Shown piece after piece: positions 47,456-56,756 of a DNA stretch of 64,000 nucleotides. Position 1 is the first letter of the stretch, and the number at the start of each line of letters is the position of its first letter. Source of the DNA: Paraburkholderia edwinii. Its GTDB lineage: Bacteria > Pseudomonadota > Gammaproteobacteria > Burkholderiales > Burkholderiaceae. The notes below the pieces were generated by a model. That model was not told the DNA's origin, made no database searches, and was given only the letters and a program-made list of their open reading frames with translations. The position numbers were made by a program, and so were the translations under genes. The stretch spans positions 1,736,001 to 1,800,000 of the forward strand of contig NZ_CP080095.1 in the NCBI RefSeq assembly GCF_019428685.1, given 5' to 3'.

Positions 47456-47717
47456 GATGTCTCCTGTCGGCCAGAGTTAGCGCTTTAGCGCTTACGCCGG
47501 CCCCACGTATTACGAGATGCCCGGTCCCTGCGTCTACCGCGTGAAAACCGGTGATTGATGCGGCGCGGCGCGTCAGTGCGCGAGCGGCGGCGACGGGCGG
47601 AGCGAGGTCCGCCGGTGCCGCGCGCGATGTGCATGCGCAATGCGCGTCCGGTGCCGCGTACTACTCGACGAAACCGCTGGATACCGCTCGATACGGCGGT
47701 TAAATCAGCGGGTCAAA

Positions 47718-48767
47718 TCAACGATACTGGCCCGCGTACTTGATGACCTTGTCGAGATTCTCTTTCGTGATGAAGCCCGGACCCGAGCGGATGTCCTTCG
47801 GCCCATAAGACGGCTGAAGCCCATAGGTCTCGAGACGCGCCTTGAACTTCGGATTCGCCTGCAGGATCTGGCGGATCTTCACCGGGTCGGTCGTGTGGTC
47901 CTTCTTCGCAATCGCGAGCACTGCGACCGGGATATAGCCCTGCAGATACGGCTGCTGGTCGATCGCGAACTGGATCGTGCCGGCCTGAATCGCCTTCGCG
48001 ATATCGTCCGAGAAGTCGAACGTGCAGAAATAGATCTTGCCCGCGAGGCCCATCTGCTGGACCGCCTTCAGCGTCGCCGCGGCCGGTACGGGGCCGAGCG
48101 TCAGGATCGCGCCGGTGTTCGGGTGATTGCGCAGATAGGCGCTGACTTTCGACTGGATTTCGGTCGGATCCTGGCCCGAATCGATCGTCGACGTCTTGTA
48201 GTCGACGCCGATCGCGTCGGCAAAGCCGCGGCAGCGGTCGAACGACACCGAGTTCGTCGCGATGTGATTCACGCAGAGGAACGACTTGACGCCGGCGGCC
48301 TTCGCCTTTTCGCCGGCCGCTTTACCCGCCACGTATTCAGGCTGGCCGACGTGCATGATCGCGCCAAGCTTCGCGCTCTGCTCTTCGGTGCCCGAGTTGA
48401 TCGTCACGAGCGGAATCTTCTTGGCCGTGACCTTGCCGATCGAGCTCTTCAGCACGTCATAGTCGGCGATGGTCACGATCACGCCGTCGTAGTTGCGTGC
48501 GGCCGCCTGTTCGATCAGACGTGACATGTCCGCGATGTCGCCGTTCGGCGGATTGCGATAGTCGGTTTCGACGTTGAAGTCTTCGTCGGCCTGCTTGAGC
48601 GCGTTCTTGATCGTGTTCCACCACGAATCGGAATCGGGTGCATGGCTGATCAGCACGAAGTGCGCATCGGGCGCCGCCTGTGCGGGCGACGATGCCGCGA
48701 AGCCAAGCGATAGCGAAAGCGCTGCAAAAAGCGCCGTGAGCGAACCCTTGCCTCTGCAAAGTTTCAT
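47718..48767 (-). CDS. ibpA: Inositol ABC transporter substrate-binding protein
   Basis: A 349-residue periplasmic binding protein of the ribose/galactose type (Peripla_BP_4). It has a signal peptide ending SPAQAAPDA, followed by FVLISHAPDSDSWWNTIKNA, MSRLIEQAAARNYDGVIVTI, VGQPEYVAGKAAGEKA and YLQGYIPVAVL. It delivers substrate to the permease; inositol is inferred from the operon. The ATG at 48767 has GGAG close upstream. It is the first gene of the leftward operon, behind a good promoter. Confidence 0.9.
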   Translation of the reverse strand: MKLCRGKGSLTALFAALSLSLGFAASSPAQAAPDAHFVLISHAPDSDSWWNTIKNALKQADEDFNVETDYRNPPNGDIADMSRLIEQAAARNYDGVIVTIADYDVLKSSIGKVTAKKIPLVTINSGTEEQSAKLGAIMHVGQPEYVAGKAAGEKAKAAGVKSFLCVNHIATNSVSFDRCRGFADAIGVDYKTSTIDSGQDPTEIQSKVSAYLRNHPNTGAILTLGPVPAAATLKAVQQMGLAGKIYFCTFDFSDDIAKAIQAGTIQFAIDQQPYLQGYIPVAVLAIAKKDHTTDPVKIRQILQANPKFKARLETYGLQPSYGPKDIRSGPGFITKENLDKVIKYAGQYR

Positions 48768-48869
48768 TGTCTCCACCTTTCTCGGTCTGTTCGTTTTTGA
48801 GGGGAGCGTATGGAGCGCTTGCCTGTTTCAACGACGAACTCGGGGCGGGCGCGCCATCGCTCACGACCA

Positions 48870-48898
48870 AGATTAGGTCAAGTTCGACAGTGGTGCAA
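48870..48898 (-). promoter_or_regulatory. Promoter of the leftward inositol operon
   Basis: On the minus strand TTGCAC (48893-48898) and TAATCT (48870-48875) are spaced by exactly 17 bases, about 100 bases before the binding-protein start codon. The imperfect palindrome TGGAAATTTCA abuts its -35. Confidence 0.65.
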
Positions 48899-48923
48899 TG
48901 GAAATTTCAATAAAAATAAAATT

Positions 48924-48937
48924 GGAAAATACGTTCC
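48924..48937. promoter_or_regulatory. IolR-type operator GGAA-N6-TTCC
   Basis: GGAA (48924-48927), six bases, and TTCC (48934-48937) form the palindrome I recall as the binding motif of RpiR-type IolR proteins in rhizobia. It lies between the two divergent promoters and overlaps the -35 of the rightward one, so it would give both autoregulation and repression of uptake. Confidence 0.7.
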
Positions 48938-48962
48938 ATTTGCTGGGTGCGCTACCTATAAT
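48934..48962 (+). promoter_or_regulatory. Promoter of iolR-iolG operon
   Basis: TTCCAT (48934-48939) and a perfect TATAAT (48957-48962) are spaced by 17 bases. The -35 shares bases with the GGAA-N6-TTCC operator. Confidence 0.65.
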
Positions 48963-49072
48963 CGGCAACGTCGGACGGGCCGTTCGGCGCGCCTGTGCGG
49001 CATATCCGCCGTCTATCGAAAGGCATGCGCCATGCGGCTTTTGCGACGCAACACAGCACTGAAGGGAAGGCC

Positions 49073-49954
49073 ATGGCCGAAGAAAACACAGAAGAACTGC
49101 CGAGCGTCGATGAATTGATGCAGCGCATCGCGGAGAACTACGAGTCGTTGCCGCGTCAGTTGAAGAGCGTGGCGACGTATATCGAACAGCATCGCGGCAG
49201 CGTGATGGTCGATCGCACGAGCGACATCGCCACGAGTTGCGGCGTGCATCCGTCGGCCGTGGTGCGCTTTGCACAGCGCTTCGGCTTCTCCGGATTTTCC
49301 GATCTGCAGGCGGTGTTTCGTCAGGCGTATACGGGACAGGGCGCGTCGTCGTCGAGTTATCAGCAACGCATCCGCAAGCTGATCGACGAAAAGCCGGGGC
49401 GCCTCGCGGGCGGCACCGTCGCGCGCGAATTTATCGCCGCGTGCCGCGGCGGTCTCGACGAACTCGAGGGCACGCTCGACGACGCGCAATTCGACGCCGC
49501 CGTGAAGATGATGCAGCAGGCCGACAACATCTATGTGGTCGGCGTGCGGCGCTCGTTTCCGGTGGCGAGCTATATCGTCTATGCATTGCAGCACACGCCG
49601 AAGCGCGTGCATCTGGTTTCGGGCTTCGGCGGCATGTATCGCGAGCAGATTCGCAGCGTGAAGAAGGGCGACGTGGTGATCGCAATCAGCTTCGCGCCGT
49701 ACGGCAAGGAGACGCAGTACTGCTTGCGCGTCGCGCATCACCATCAGGCGAAGACGCTGCTGATCAGCGACAGCCAGCTATCGCCGCTCGCGCGTTATGC
49801 GACCACGCAGCTGTATGTGAAGGAGGGCAGCGCGTTCGCGTTCCGCTCGCTGACCAGCACGATCTGCCTGTGCCAGGCGCTCTTTATCGCGCTTGCGTAC
49901 AAGCTTGAATTGAACGTTGAGGAATCGAAAGACACCGGAGGATACGATGACTAG
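49073..49954 (+). CDS. iolR: RpiR family transcriptional regulator, probable inositol repressor
   Basis: A 293-residue regulator with an N-terminal RpiR helix-turn-helix (about residues 5-85, SVATYIEQHRGSVMV, then CGVHPSAVVRFAQRFGFSGF) and a C-terminal SIS sugar-phosphate isomerase-like domain (IYVVGVRRSFPVASY, KGDVVIAISFAPYGKE) that binds the effector. AGGGAAGG before the ATG at 49073 sets the start. It heads the rightward unit, overlaps iolG by 8 bases, and is divergent from the transport and catabolic genes. In other bacteria a phosphorylated pathway intermediate is the inducer. Confidence 0.9.
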   Translation: MAEENTEELPSVDELMQRIAENYESLPRQLKSVATYIEQHRGSVMVDRTSDIATSCGVHPSAVVRFAQRFGFSGFSDLQAVFRQAYTGQGASSSSYQQRIRKLIDEKPGRLAGGTVAREFIAACRGGLDELEGTLDDAQFDAAVKMMQQADNIYVVGVRRSFPVASYIVYALQHTPKRVHLVSGFGGMYREQIRSVKKGDVVIAISFAPYGKETQYCLRVAHHHQAKTLLISDSQLSPLARYATTQLYVKEGSAFAFRSLTSTICLCQALFIALAYKLELNVEESKDTGGYDD

Positions 49955-50981
49955 TAGTGGAAACACGGGTGGAGACACGAAGACGATCGACGTCGCGGTG
50001 TTCGGCGCGGGCCGCATCGGAAGGATTCATGCGGCGAACCTCGCGCGGCAGCCGGGCGTGCGCCTCAAGTATGTGGTCGATGTGAACCGCGATGCGGCCG
50101 CGGCACTGGCTGCGCAGCACGGCGCGCAGGTAGCGGATATCGATGGCGCGATGGGAGATGCGTCGGTCGGTGCGACGGTGATCTGCTCGAGCACCGATAC
50201 GCATGCCGATCTGATTCTGAAGTCGGCTGCGCAGAAGAAACATGTGTTCTGCGAGAAGCCGGTGGACCTCACGCTCGAGCGCGCACGTGCCTGTGCCGAT
50301 GCGGTCGCGAAAGCGGGCGTCGTGTGCATGATCGGTTTCCAGCGGCGCTTCGATCCGACTTTCGCCGCGGTAAAAGCGCGTATCGACGCGGGCGAGATCG
50401 GCACCCCGGAAATGCTGATCGTGACGAGCCGCGATCCGGGCGCGCCGCCTGTCGAGTACATCAAGCACTCGGGCGGCATCTTCAAGGACATGCTGATTCA
50501 CGACTTCGATATCTTCCGCTGGATTCTCGACGACGAAGCCGAGACGCTACATGCGACGGGCAGCGTGCTGTCGGATCCGGCGATCGCCGATGCCGGCGAT
50601 ATCGATTCGACCGCGGTGACGATCCGCACGAAGCGCGGGCGCCTGTGCCAGATCAATACCGCGCGGCGCGCGGCGTACGGCTACGACCAGCGCTTCGAAG
50701 TGCTGGGCAGCGACGGCATGCTGCAGGCGGGCAATGTGCGGCCGACGGAAGTGGTCGCGTATTCGAAGACCGCGGTGTCGAGCGATGTGCCCGAGGCGTT
50801 TTTCCTCGAACGGTATCGCGCGGCGTATGCGCTCGAAATCGCGCATTTCTTCGATGCGGTCACGCACGGCAAGCCGGTGCGCACGACCGTCGCGGACGGT
50901 TTGAAGGCGCTCGAACTGGCCGAAGCCGCGACGCGTTCGTGGCGCGAAGGGCGCGCGGTGAAGCTTGGCGAGGCTTCGTGA
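49947..50981 (+). CDS. iolG: Myo-inositol 2-dehydrogenase IolG
   Basis: A 344-residue Gfo/Idh/MocA oxidoreductase that oxidises myo-inositol to 2-keto-myo-inositol with NAD+. The Rossmann motif is VFGAGRIGRIHAANL, the catalytic Lys is in CEKPVDLT, and the Asp/His pair is in KDMLIHDFDIFRWIL. GGAGG precedes the ATG at 49947, which overlaps the iolR stop. The stop overlaps the next dehydrogenase start as TGATG. Confidence 0.94.
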   Translation: MTSSGNTGGDTKTIDVAVFGAGRIGRIHAANLARQPGVRLKYVVDVNRDAAAALAAQHGAQVADIDGAMGDASVGATVICSSTDTHADLILKSAAQKKHVFCEKPVDLTLERARACADAVAKAGVVCMIGFQRRFDPTFAAVKARIDAGEIGTPEMLIVTSRDPGAPPVEYIKHSGGIFKDMLIHDFDIFRWILDDEAETLHATGSVLSDPAIADAGDIDSTAVTIRTKRGRLCQINTARRAAYGYDQRFEVLGSDGMLQAGNVRPTEVVAYSKTAVSSDVPEAFFLERYRAAYALEIAHFFDAVTHGKPVRTTVADGLKALELAEAATRSWREGRAVKLGEAS

Positions 50982-52081
50982 TGGCGGCGCCTGATCTCTC
51001 GCACAACGCGCAGCAAGGCGCGTTGCAAGGGCCGCCGCTTCGTATCGGTGTCGTCGGCCTTGGCCGGCTCGGCAAGCGGCATGCGCAGAACATTGCGTAT
51101 CGCGTGCGCGGCGCGACGCTGGCCGCCGTGTGCAGTCCGCTCGACGAAGAGCTGATGTGGGCGCGCGGTGCGCTGCCCGCGCCGCGCGAGTATCGCGACT
51201 ATGCGGCGCTGCTGAACGATCGCGAGATCGACGCAGTGTGGCTCGTCACGCCGTCGGCCTTGCACGCGCAGCAGATTGTCGATGCATTGCAGGCCGGCAA
51301 GCATGTGTTCTGCGAGAAGCCGCTGTCGCTCGATCTTGCAGAATGCGAGCGCGTGCTCAGTGTTGCGCAGCGCCAGCCGCATCTGCAGGCGACGATCGGC
51401 TTTATGCGCCGTTTCGATCCGAGTTATCGCGATGCGTACGACAAGATCCAGTCGGGCCTGATCGGCCGGCCATTCATGGTGCGCTCGCAGACCTGCGATC
51501 TGAACGACCCCGATGGCTTTTTCGTCCGCTTCGCGCCAACTTCGGGCGGCATTTTTCTCGACTGCACCGTGCACGATATCGATGTCGCGCGGTGGCTGCT
51601 CGGCAAGCCGAAGGCGAAGCGCATCTATGCGGCCGGCACCGTCGCGTTGCACGACGGCTTGCGCGAGTTCGGCGATGTCGACAACGGCGTGGCGATCTGC
51701 GAATTCGAAGGCGGTGGACTCGCGATGTTCTATGCGTCGCGCACGATGGCGCACGGCAACGATACGGGCAGCGAAGTGATCGGCACGGGGGGCGCGCTGG
51801 CGATCGGCCGCAATCCGCGGCTCAATCGCGTCGAGATCGCGGACGCGCATGGCGTGCGCAACGAGTGCACGCCGACGTTCTTCGATCGCTTCGAAGACGC
51901 GTTTCTGTACGAAGCGCAGGCGTTTGTCGCGGAAGTGCGGAATGCGCAGAGCGGTGGTCAGGGTGCAGGCAGCCGAATTGGCGAGCCGAGCGGCGCGACG
52001 CTGGCCGACGCGCTCGAGGCGACACGTATCGGCAGTGCGTTGCGGACTTCGCTCGAAACCGGCCAGGCTGTCACGCTGTAA
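50981..52081 (+). CDS. Second Gfo/Idh/MocA family oxidoreductase in the inositol operon
   Basis: A 366-residue paralogue of the preceding IolG with GVVGLGRLGKRHAQN, FCEKPLSLD, GFMRRFDPSYRDAY and FLDCTVHDIDVARWLLG. The Lys of EKP and the Asp/His pair are kept, so it should be an active NAD(P)-dependent dehydrogenase. Translational coupling to iolG (TGATG) suggests it handles another inositol isomer or inosose, for example scyllo- or D-chiro-inositol as IolX/IolW-type enzymes do. The exact substrate is inference. Confidence 0.88.
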   Translation: MAAPDLSHNAQQGALQGPPLRIGVVGLGRLGKRHAQNIAYRVRGATLAAVCSPLDEELMWARGALPAPREYRDYAALLNDREIDAVWLVTPSALHAQQIVDALQAGKHVFCEKPLSLDLAECERVLSVAQRQPHLQATIGFMRRFDPSYRDAYDKIQSGLIGRPFMVRSQTCDLNDPDGFFVRFAPTSGGIFLDCTVHDIDVARWLLGKPKAKRIYAAGTVALHDGLREFGDVDNGVAICEFEGGGLAMFYASRTMAHGNDTGSEVIGTGGALAIGRNPRLNRVEIADAHGVRNECTPTFFDRFEDAFLYEAQAFVAEVRNAQSGGQGAGSRIGEPSGATLADALEATRIGSALRTSLETGQAVTL

Positions 52082-52196
52082 GGACCGGCTGCACAGCGGC
52101 GCAGGATGAGGCGGGCGGCGCGCGTGAGGCGCCTGCTGTAGAATTTGACCCTCTGCATGGCGTTTCAGTGACGCCTCATCCCGAAGGTCCTTGCCG

Positions 52197-52433
52197 ATGG
52201 AAATCCAGATTCACAAGGAAGTCGATGCGCGCGGGCTGAACTGCCCGCTGCCGATCCTGCGCGCGAAAAAAGCGCTCGCCGATATGGAGAGCGGTCAGAT
52301 CCTGAAAGTGCTCGCAACCGATCCAGGCTCGCAGCGCGATTTCGCCGCGTTCGCGAAGCAGACGGGCAACGGCATCGTCGAAACGACGACGACGCAGGAC
52401 AAGACGTTTATCTTTCTGATCCGGCGGCGATAG
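52197..52433 (+). CDS. tusA: Sulfurtransferase TusA family protein
   Basis: A 78-residue protein of the TusA/SirA/YedF fold. The active-site Cys is in LNCPLPILRAKKAL (CPxP motif). It relays persulfide sulfur for tRNA thiolation or other pathways. Length and N-terminal HKEVDARG are typical. AAGG precedes the ATG at 52197. It ends in a strong terminator shared with galU. Confidence 0.92.
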   Translation: MEIQIHKEVDARGLNCPLPILRAKKALADMESGQILKVLATDPGSQRDFAAFAKQTGNGIVETTTTQDKTFIFLIRRR

Positions 52434-52480
52434 AGGGCACAGGCCTTTTCTTCGCGACTGAAAGCGCCAGGACCAAAACA

Positions 52481-52516
52481 AAGGCGCCATGTCTGCATCA
52501 GCAGACATGGCGCCTT
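52481..52516. terminator. Bidirectional terminator between tusA and galU
   Basis: A perfect 16-bp stem (52481-52496 with 52501-52516) closes an ATCA loop. T residues follow on the plus strand and an A-rich tract precedes it, so it can end both convergent transcripts. Confidence 0.88.
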
Positions 52517-52580
52517 TTGCGTTTATCGACGGCCGTCACTGCTACAGCATCTACAGCGGCCGCGAGTCAAACGTCGATGC

Positions 52581-53462
52581 CTAGCCCTCGAGCACCGGCG
52601 AACGCGTGCGCAGATACTGCTCGAAATCGGCGGCCACTTCCGGGTGACGCAACGCGAACTCGACGGTCGCCTTCAGATAGCCGAGCTTGCTGCCGCAGTC
52701 GAAACGCGTGCCGTGATACTTGTACGCCAGCACCTGTTCGTCGTTGAGCAGCGACTGGATCGCGTCGGTCAGCTGCAGTTCGCCGCCTGCGCCCGGCTTC
52801 AGCGAACGGATATGTTCGAAGATGCGCGGCTTGAGCACATAGCGGCCGACCACACCGAGATTGGATGGCGCAACATCGGGCGCCGGCTTTTCGACGATGC
52901 CCGACATCTTGATGATCGCGTCTTCCCATTCCTTGCCGTCGACAATGCCGTACGACTTCGTTTCGTCGCGCGGAATCTCTTCGACGCCGATCACCGAGCT
53001 GTGATAGTGGTCGAACACCTCGATCATCTGCTGCATGACGGGCGGCGTGCCGTACAGCAGGTCGTCCGCGAGAATCACGGCAAACGGGTTGTCGCCGACG
53101 AGCTTCTCGGCGCACAGCACCGCGTGGCCGAGACCGAGCGCTTCCGGCTGGCGCACGTAGAAGCAGTCGACATGGCTCGGCTTGATGCTGCGCACGAGCT
53201 CGAGCAGCTTTGCCTTGCCGCGCGCTTCGAGTTCCGCCTCGATCTCGTAGGACTTGTCGAAGTGATCTTCGATCGCGCGCTTGCTGCGGCCCGTGACGAA
53301 GATCATTTCCGTGATGCCCGCTGCCATCGCTTCTTCCACTGCGTACTGGATCAGCGGCTTGTCGACGATCGGCAGCATTTCCTTCGGGCTTGCCTTGGTT
53401 GCCGGGAGAAACCGTGTGCCAAGACCTGCCACTGGAAAGACTGCTTTTGTAACTTTGAGCAT
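52581..53462 (-). CDS. galU: UTP-glucose-1-phosphate uridylyltransferase
   Basis: A 293-residue nucleotidyltransferase that makes UDP-glucose from UTP and glucose-1-phosphate for envelope sugars. The motifs are AVFPVAGLGTRFLPATKASP near the N terminus, VDKPLIQYAVEEA, FAVILADDLLYG, and the sugar-binding GEEIPR-equivalent GVEEIPRDE and GIVEKP. Length is normal. It lies just downstream of valS on the same strand with 96 bases between. Confidence 0.96.
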   Translation of the reverse strand: MLKVTKAVFPVAGLGTRFLPATKASPKEMLPIVDKPLIQYAVEEAMAAGITEMIFVTGRSKRAIEDHFDKSYEIEAELEARGKAKLLELVRSIKPSHVDCFYVRQPEALGLGHAVLCAEKLVGDNPFAVILADDLLYGTPPVMQQMIEVFDHYHSSVIGVEEIPRDETKSYGIVDGKEWEDAIIKMSGIVEKPAPDVAPSNLGVVGRYVLKPRIFEHIRSLKPGAGGELQLTDAIQSLLNDEQVLAYKYHGTRFDCGSKLGYLKATVEFALRHPEVAADFEQYLRTRSPVLEG

Positions 53463-53558
53463 TCGATTACCCCTGGTAATGGACTGACCGGTGCGGTGTA
53501 ACCGGCCTTGCCGTGGTGCGAACGACCTGTCGATGCGGCGCTTGTGGCGCCGCGTCTG

Positions 53559-56426
53559 TCAGGCCGGCAGGCGCGTCAGCTGCGCCGTAAGCTTGCCGAT
53601 AGTGGTCTGGTATTCTGCCAGCCTTTTCTGCTCCTGCTCAACCACGGCGGCCGGCGCCTTCGCGACAAAGCTCTCGTTTTGAAGCTTCGCGTTACATTTC
53701 GATACTTCTGCGTTCAATCTCGCAATCTCTTTTGACAGACGCTCGCGTTCGGCGGCGACGTCGATCTCCACCTTCAGCACGAGCTTGTCAGATCCTACGA
53801 TAGCAATTGGCGCGCCATGCGCTTCCTTGTCCAGTTGCGCCTCGTCGTCGATGATGCGCACCTCCGACAGACGCGCGAGCGCTTGCGCGTAGGGCGCGAA
53901 CGTCTTGAGCCGCGCGGCGTTGCCGGTGGCGAGCAGCGGTACCTTCGTGGCTGGCGACAGGTTCATCTCGCCACGCAGGTTGCGGCACGCGTCGATCGCG
54001 GCCTTCAGATCGGCGGCCCACTGCTCGGCAGACTCGTCGATCTTCTTCGCCTCGCTGACCGGATACGGTTGCACCATGATCGATGCTTCGCCTTCGGCCA
54101 TGCCGGCCGGGTACGCGTCGGTGAGCGGCGCCACCTTTTGCCACAGCGCCTCGGTGATGAACGGAACGATCGGGTGCAGCAGACGCAGCACCGCTTCGAG
54201 GACGCGCAACAGCGTGCGCCGCGTGGCGCGCTGCTGTTCGGGCGTGCCTGTCTGGATTTGCACCTTCGCGAACTCGAGGTACCAGTCACAGTATTCGTCC
54301 CAGACGAACTTATATAGGGCGTTCGCCACATTGTCGAAACGATAGTCGGCGAAGCCCTTCGCGACATCGGCTTCGACCCGCTGCAGCAGCGACACGATCC
54401 AGCGGTCCGCCTGCGAGAAGTCCGTATAGCCGCCGGGGCCGCAATCGCCGGGCTGGCACGCGCCGGGCTTGCTGAAGCCGCAATCGTGGTCTTCGCAGTT
54501 CATCAGCACGAAGCGCGTGGCGTTCCACAGCTTGTTGCAGAAGTTGCGATAGCCTTCGCAGCGCGCGAGGTCGAAGTTCACGTTGCGGCCGAGCGTGGCC
54601 ATCGACGCCATCGTGAAGCGCAGCGCATCGGTGCCGAAGGCGGGAATGCCTTCCGGGAATTCCTTGCGTGTCTTCTTTTCGATGGTGGCCGCGTTTTTCG
54701 GGTTCATCAGCCCCGTCGTGCGCTTGGCGACCAGCGCGTCGAGTTCGATGCCGTCGACGATATCGAGCGGATCGAGCGTGTTGCCCTTGCTCTTCGACAT
54801 CTTCTGGCCTTCGTGATCGCGCACGAGGCCATGCACGTAGACCGTATGAAACGGCACCTTGCCTGTGAAGTGCGTGGTCATCATGACCATGCGCGCGACC
54901 CAGAAAAAGATGATGTCGAAGCCGGTGACGAGCACCGACGACGGCAGGAATGCCTTCAGTTCCGCAGTTTCCGCCGGCCAGCCAAGCGACGAGAACGGCA
55001 CGAGCGCCGACGAGAACCACGTGTCGAGCACGTCCTGGTCGCGCGTGAGCGGGCCCGTGTAGCCGCTTTCAGCCGCCTTGTTGCGCGCGCCTTCCTCGGT
55101 GTGCGCGACGAACACTTCGCCGTTCTCGCCGTACCACGCGGGAATCTGATGGCCCCACCACAATTGACGCGAGATACACCAGTCCTGGATGTTTTCGAGC
55201 CACTGGTAGTACGTGGTGGTCCAGTTCTCGGGCACGAACTTGATGTCGCCGTTGCGCACCACATTGAGCGCGGTTTCGGCGATCGACTTGCCAGGATTGA
55301 AGGTGCCCTCAGGCGCGGGCTTGCTCATCGCGACGAACCACTGGTCGGTGAGCATCGGCTCGATCACGACGTTCGTGCGGTCGCCGCGCGGCACCATCAG
55401 CTTGTGCGTCTTCACCGATTCGAGCAGGCCGAGCTTGTCGAGGTCTTCCACGACGCGCTTGCGCGCCTCGAAGCGGTCGAGGCCGCGATACGCCTGCGGC
55501 GCGTTGTCGTTGATCTTCGCGTCGAGCGTGAGGATTTCGATTTGCGGCAGTTTGTGGCGCTGGCCGACCTGATAGTCGTTGAAGTCGTGCGCGGGCGTGA
55601 CTTTCACGACGCCCGTGCCGAACGCGCGATCGACGTAGTCGTCGGCGATCACGGGAATCTCGCGATCGGTCAGCGGCAGCTTCACGGTCTTGCCGATCAG
55701 GTGCGCGTAGCGCTCGTCTTCCGGATGCACCATCACCGCGACGTCGCCGAGCATCGTTTCAGGGCGTGTGGTGGCGACCGTCAGATGGCCGGAGCCGTCC
55801 GCCAACGGATACTGGATATGCCACAGGTGGCCGTTTTCCTCCTCGCTGACCACTTCGAGGTCGGACACCGCGGTAAGCAGCACCGGGTCCCAGTTCACGA
55901 GGCGCTTGCCGCGATAGATGAGGCCCTGCTCATAAAGACGCACGAACACGTCGGCCACCACGGGCGACAGCTTGTCGTCCATCGTGAAGTATTCGCGCGA
56001 CCAGTCGATCGACGCGCCGAGGCGCCGCACCTGGTTTGTGATCGTCGAGCCGGACTCGTGTTTCCATTCCCATACGCGCTCGACGAACTTTTCGCGGCCG
56101 AGGTCGTGGCGCGAGATTTTCTGCGCGTCGAGCTGCCGTTCGACGACGATCTGCGTGGCGATGCCGGCGTGGTCGGTGCCCGGCACCCACAGCGTGTTCT
56201 CGCCGAGCATGCGGTGATAGCGCGTCAGGCCGTCCATGATGGTCTGGTTGAACGCGTGGCCCATATGCAGCGTGCCGGTGACGTTCGGCGGCGGCAACTG
56301 AATGGAGAAATTGTTGCGGCCCGGCTGCATTGCCGGCGCGGCGTAGCCGCGTTGTTCCCATTTGGGGCCCCATTCGGCCTCGATCGTGTGGGGCTCGAAG
56401 CTCTTGGCCAGCGTGCTGTCGCTCAT
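53559..56426 (-). CDS. valS: Valyl-tRNA synthetase
   Basis: A 955-residue class I synthetase with [15 protein letters not shown] (HIGH type) and [10 protein letters not shown] (KMSKS). The CP1 editing domain contains [19 protein letters not shown], and a C-terminal coiled coil is present ([20 protein letters not shown]). All parts are intact and the length is normal. A TATAAT-type -10 lies on the minus strand at 56474-56479. Confidence 0.97.
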   Translation of the reverse strand: MSDSTLAKSFEPHTIEAEWGPKWEQRGYAAPAMQPGRNNFSIQLPPPNVTGTLHMGHAFNQTIMDGLTRYHRMLGENTLWVPGTDHAGIATQIVVERQLDAQKISRHDLGREKFVERVWEWKHESGSTITNQVRRLGASIDWSREYFTMDDKLSPVVADVFVRLYEQGLIYRGKRLVNWDPVLLTAVSDLEVVSEEENGHLWHIQYPLADGSGHLTVATTRPETMLGDVAVMVHPEDERYAHLIGKTVKLPLTDREIPVIADDYVDRAFGTGVVKVTPAHDFNDYQVGQRHKLPQIEILTLDAKINDNAPQAYRGLDRFEARKRVVEDLDKLGLLESVKTHKLMVPRGDRTNVVIEPMLTDQWFVAMSKPAPEGTFNPGKSIAETALNVVRNGDIKFVPENWTTTYYQWLENIQDWCISRQLWWGHQIPAWYGENGEVFVAHTEEGARNKAAESGYTGPLTRDQDVLDTWFSSALVPFSSLGWPAETAELKAFLPSSVLVTGFDIIFFWVARMVMMTTHFTGKVPFHTVYVHGLVRDHEGQKMSKSKGNTLDPLDIVDGIELDALVAKRTTGLMNPKNAATIEKKTRKEFPEGIPAFGTDALRFTMASMATLGRNVNFDLARCEGYRNFCNKLWNATRFVLMNCEDHDCGFSKPGACQPGDCGPGGYTDFSQADRWIVSLLQRVEADVAKGFADYRFDNVANALYKFVWDEYCDWYLEFAKVQIQTGTPEQQRATRRTLLRVLEAVLRLLHPIVPFITEALWQKVAPLTDAYPAGMAEGEASIMVQPYPVSEAKKIDESAEQWAADLKAAIDACRNLRGEMNLSPATKVPLLATGNAARLKTFAPYAQALARLSEVRIIDDEAQLDKEAHGAPIAIVGSDKLVLKVEIDVAAERERLSKEIARLNAEVSKCNAKLQNESFVAKAPAAVVEQEQKRLAEYQTTIGKLTAQLTRLPA

Positions 56427-56473
56427 TGTGGAAGTCTGCCGAAAAATGCGTGAAAAGATGCCCGAAACCTTGA

Positions 56474-56479
56474 ATTATA
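56474..56479 (-). promoter_or_regulatory. Probable -10 box of valS
   Basis: A perfect TATAAT on the minus strand lies 48 bases before the valS start codon; no good -35 is seen. A second TATAAT at 56549-56554 on the plus strand could serve uvrD. Confidence 0.45.
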
Positions 56480-56583
56480 AAGGCTGTACAGTTCAGCAGG
56501 CCGCCCGCTGGCCATTCGGCCGAGGGGGCGCTCGCGTCAGGCGGGACTTATAATGGCGCACGGCTCTGTCGCCACTGCCTGAT

Positions 56584-56736
56584 GTGCTGCCATGAGGTGC
56601 TGCCATGAGGCGCTGCCATGAGTCACGCGCGCGCCACGCGGTGAGCGTTACGTCCGGGCCGTCATTCCCGCGCCGCTTTGCCCGGCTGTCCGGTTTTGTG
56701 TCTGCTGCTTTTGTGTCCGCCGCTTTTGTGCCCGCT
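56584..56736. repeat. Two short tandem arrays between valS and uvrD
   Basis: Three copies of a 13-mer (GTGCTGCCATGAG) run from 56584 to 56622, and three copies of a 15-mer (GCTTTTGTGTCCGCC-like) from 56692 to 56736. Both sit in the 330-base gap between divergent genes, the second one ending 20 bases before the uvrD start. No gene is seen in the gap. Confidence 0.85.
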
Positions 56737-56756
56737 TATCCGTTCGCCCATCCGAC

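Noticed and set aside
54486..56453. A 655-residue open frame antisense to valS, and a similar 678-residue one antisense to uvrD (56736-58772)
   Set aside because: Both mirror conserved genes on the other strand and show no motifs.
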